This document shows positions 32,569-32,739 of a stretch of DNA of 32,739 bases, one piece after another; the first letter of the stretch is position 1; each line of letters opens with the position of its first letter. The stretch lies in the NCBI GenBank assembly GCA_026390935.1, contig JAPLEZ010000093.1:1-32739 (forward strand), given 5' to 3'. A model generated the notes under the pieces. It worked only from the letters and a program-made list of their open reading frames with translations. It was not told where the DNA came from and did no database searches. A program made the position numbers and the translations under genes. This DNA is from Bacteroidota bacterium (GTDB lineage Bacteria; Bacteroidota; Bacteroidia; Flavobacteriales_C; GCA-002722245).

Positions 32569-32739
32569 ATGTTTGGACTCTTCAAAAAAAAACCAAAACC
32601 CTTATTGCGTTCTCCGCTGGATGCAAAGCTGATTGGTGTTGATATCCACTCACATTTAATTGCAGGAATTGACGATGGTGCGCAAACGCACGAAGAATCA
32701 CTCACCCTGGTAAAAGGCTTAAAAGACTTCGGCTTTCAA
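32569..32739 (+). CDS. CpsB/YwqE-type PHP-domain tyrosine-protein phosphatase (3' end outside window)
   Basis: The ATG at 32569 opens a frame that runs off the right edge after 57 codons. The visible start MFGLFKKKPKPLLRSPLDAK is basic. It is followed by DIHSHLIAGIDDGAQTHEES, in which D-x-H-x-H and the D-D-G-A turn are the first metal-binding motif of the PHP phosphatases that act on capsule-regulating tyrosine kinases. Placed 9 bp after the last epimerase, it probably controls chain length or export through a Wzc/BY-kinase-type partner that is not in the window. Confidence 0.85.
   Translation, partial: MFGLFKKKPKPLLRSPLDAKLIGVDIHSHLIAGIDDGAQTHEESLTLVKGLKDFGFQ

Overview
The window is chromosomal DNA from a member of the Bacteroidota, seen from several independent signs. 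Three large secreted proteins carry type IX secretion (T9SS) C-terminal sorting domains: two of type B (gliding-motility-associated) and one of type A. Two upstream regions match the phylum's promoter form (TTG, 19 bp, TAnnTTTG). The DNA is AT-rich, Shine-Dalgarno signals are weak, and several genes (GRP sugar porter, 34-aa lysine-rich protein) look typical of the phylum. No rRNA, tRNA, CRISPR array, integrase or transposase gene was found.

Layout. (1) 1-5393: two large repeat-rich secreted proteins, the first cut by the left edge and built from exact-length 264-bp repeats, the second starting with a lectin-like domain. (2) 5617-8990: housekeeping and stress genes: DEAD-box helicase, YceI lipoprotein, a tiny lysine-rich protein, a SprT-like protease and the fluoride channel crcB/fluC. 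(3) 9013-11713: a molybdate ABC transporter operon (modA, a stand-alone Mop/TOBE protein, modB, modC). (4) 11714-12989: a repeat-rich stretch with several palindromic elements, a decayed gene end and one very AT-rich orphan gene. (5) 12990-18425: a secreted metallophosphatase, then a minus-strand operon of ribokinase, GRP-type sugar porter and an ADP-ribosylglycohydrolase-like lipoprotein, which together suggest ribose salvage. (6) 18524-22933: a large helical protein of unknown role, a pirin, Kdo transferase (waaA) and an outer-membrane-barrel-like protein. (7) 22960 to the right edge: a co-directional polysaccharide (O-antigen or capsule) precursor operon: DegT aminotransferase, UDP-glucose dehydrogenase, UDP-glucuronate decarboxylase-type SDR, WbpD-like acetyltransferase, WbpB-like oxidoreductase, UDP-HexNAc dehydrogenase, galE, rfbB, a WbpP-like epimerase and the start of a CpsB/YwqE-type PHP phosphatase.

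How they work together. The last block contains all four activities needed to turn UDP-GlcNAc into UDP-GlcNAc(3NAc)A (dehydrogenase, WbpB, WbpE, WbpD), plus routes to UDP-GlcA, UDP-xylose-type sugars, UDP-Gal and dTDP-4-keto-6-deoxyglucose. Glycosyltransferases, flippase and polymerase are not in the window and are expected beyond its right end.

The most unusual signal is non-coding: a family of roughly 110-116-bp elements with three copies here. Each has long inverted arms, arms that can themselves fold, and two small internal hairpins, so each can form a cloverleaf. A second family of 91-bp palindromic elements has two copies. Nearly all copies lie just after the 3' ends of genes.
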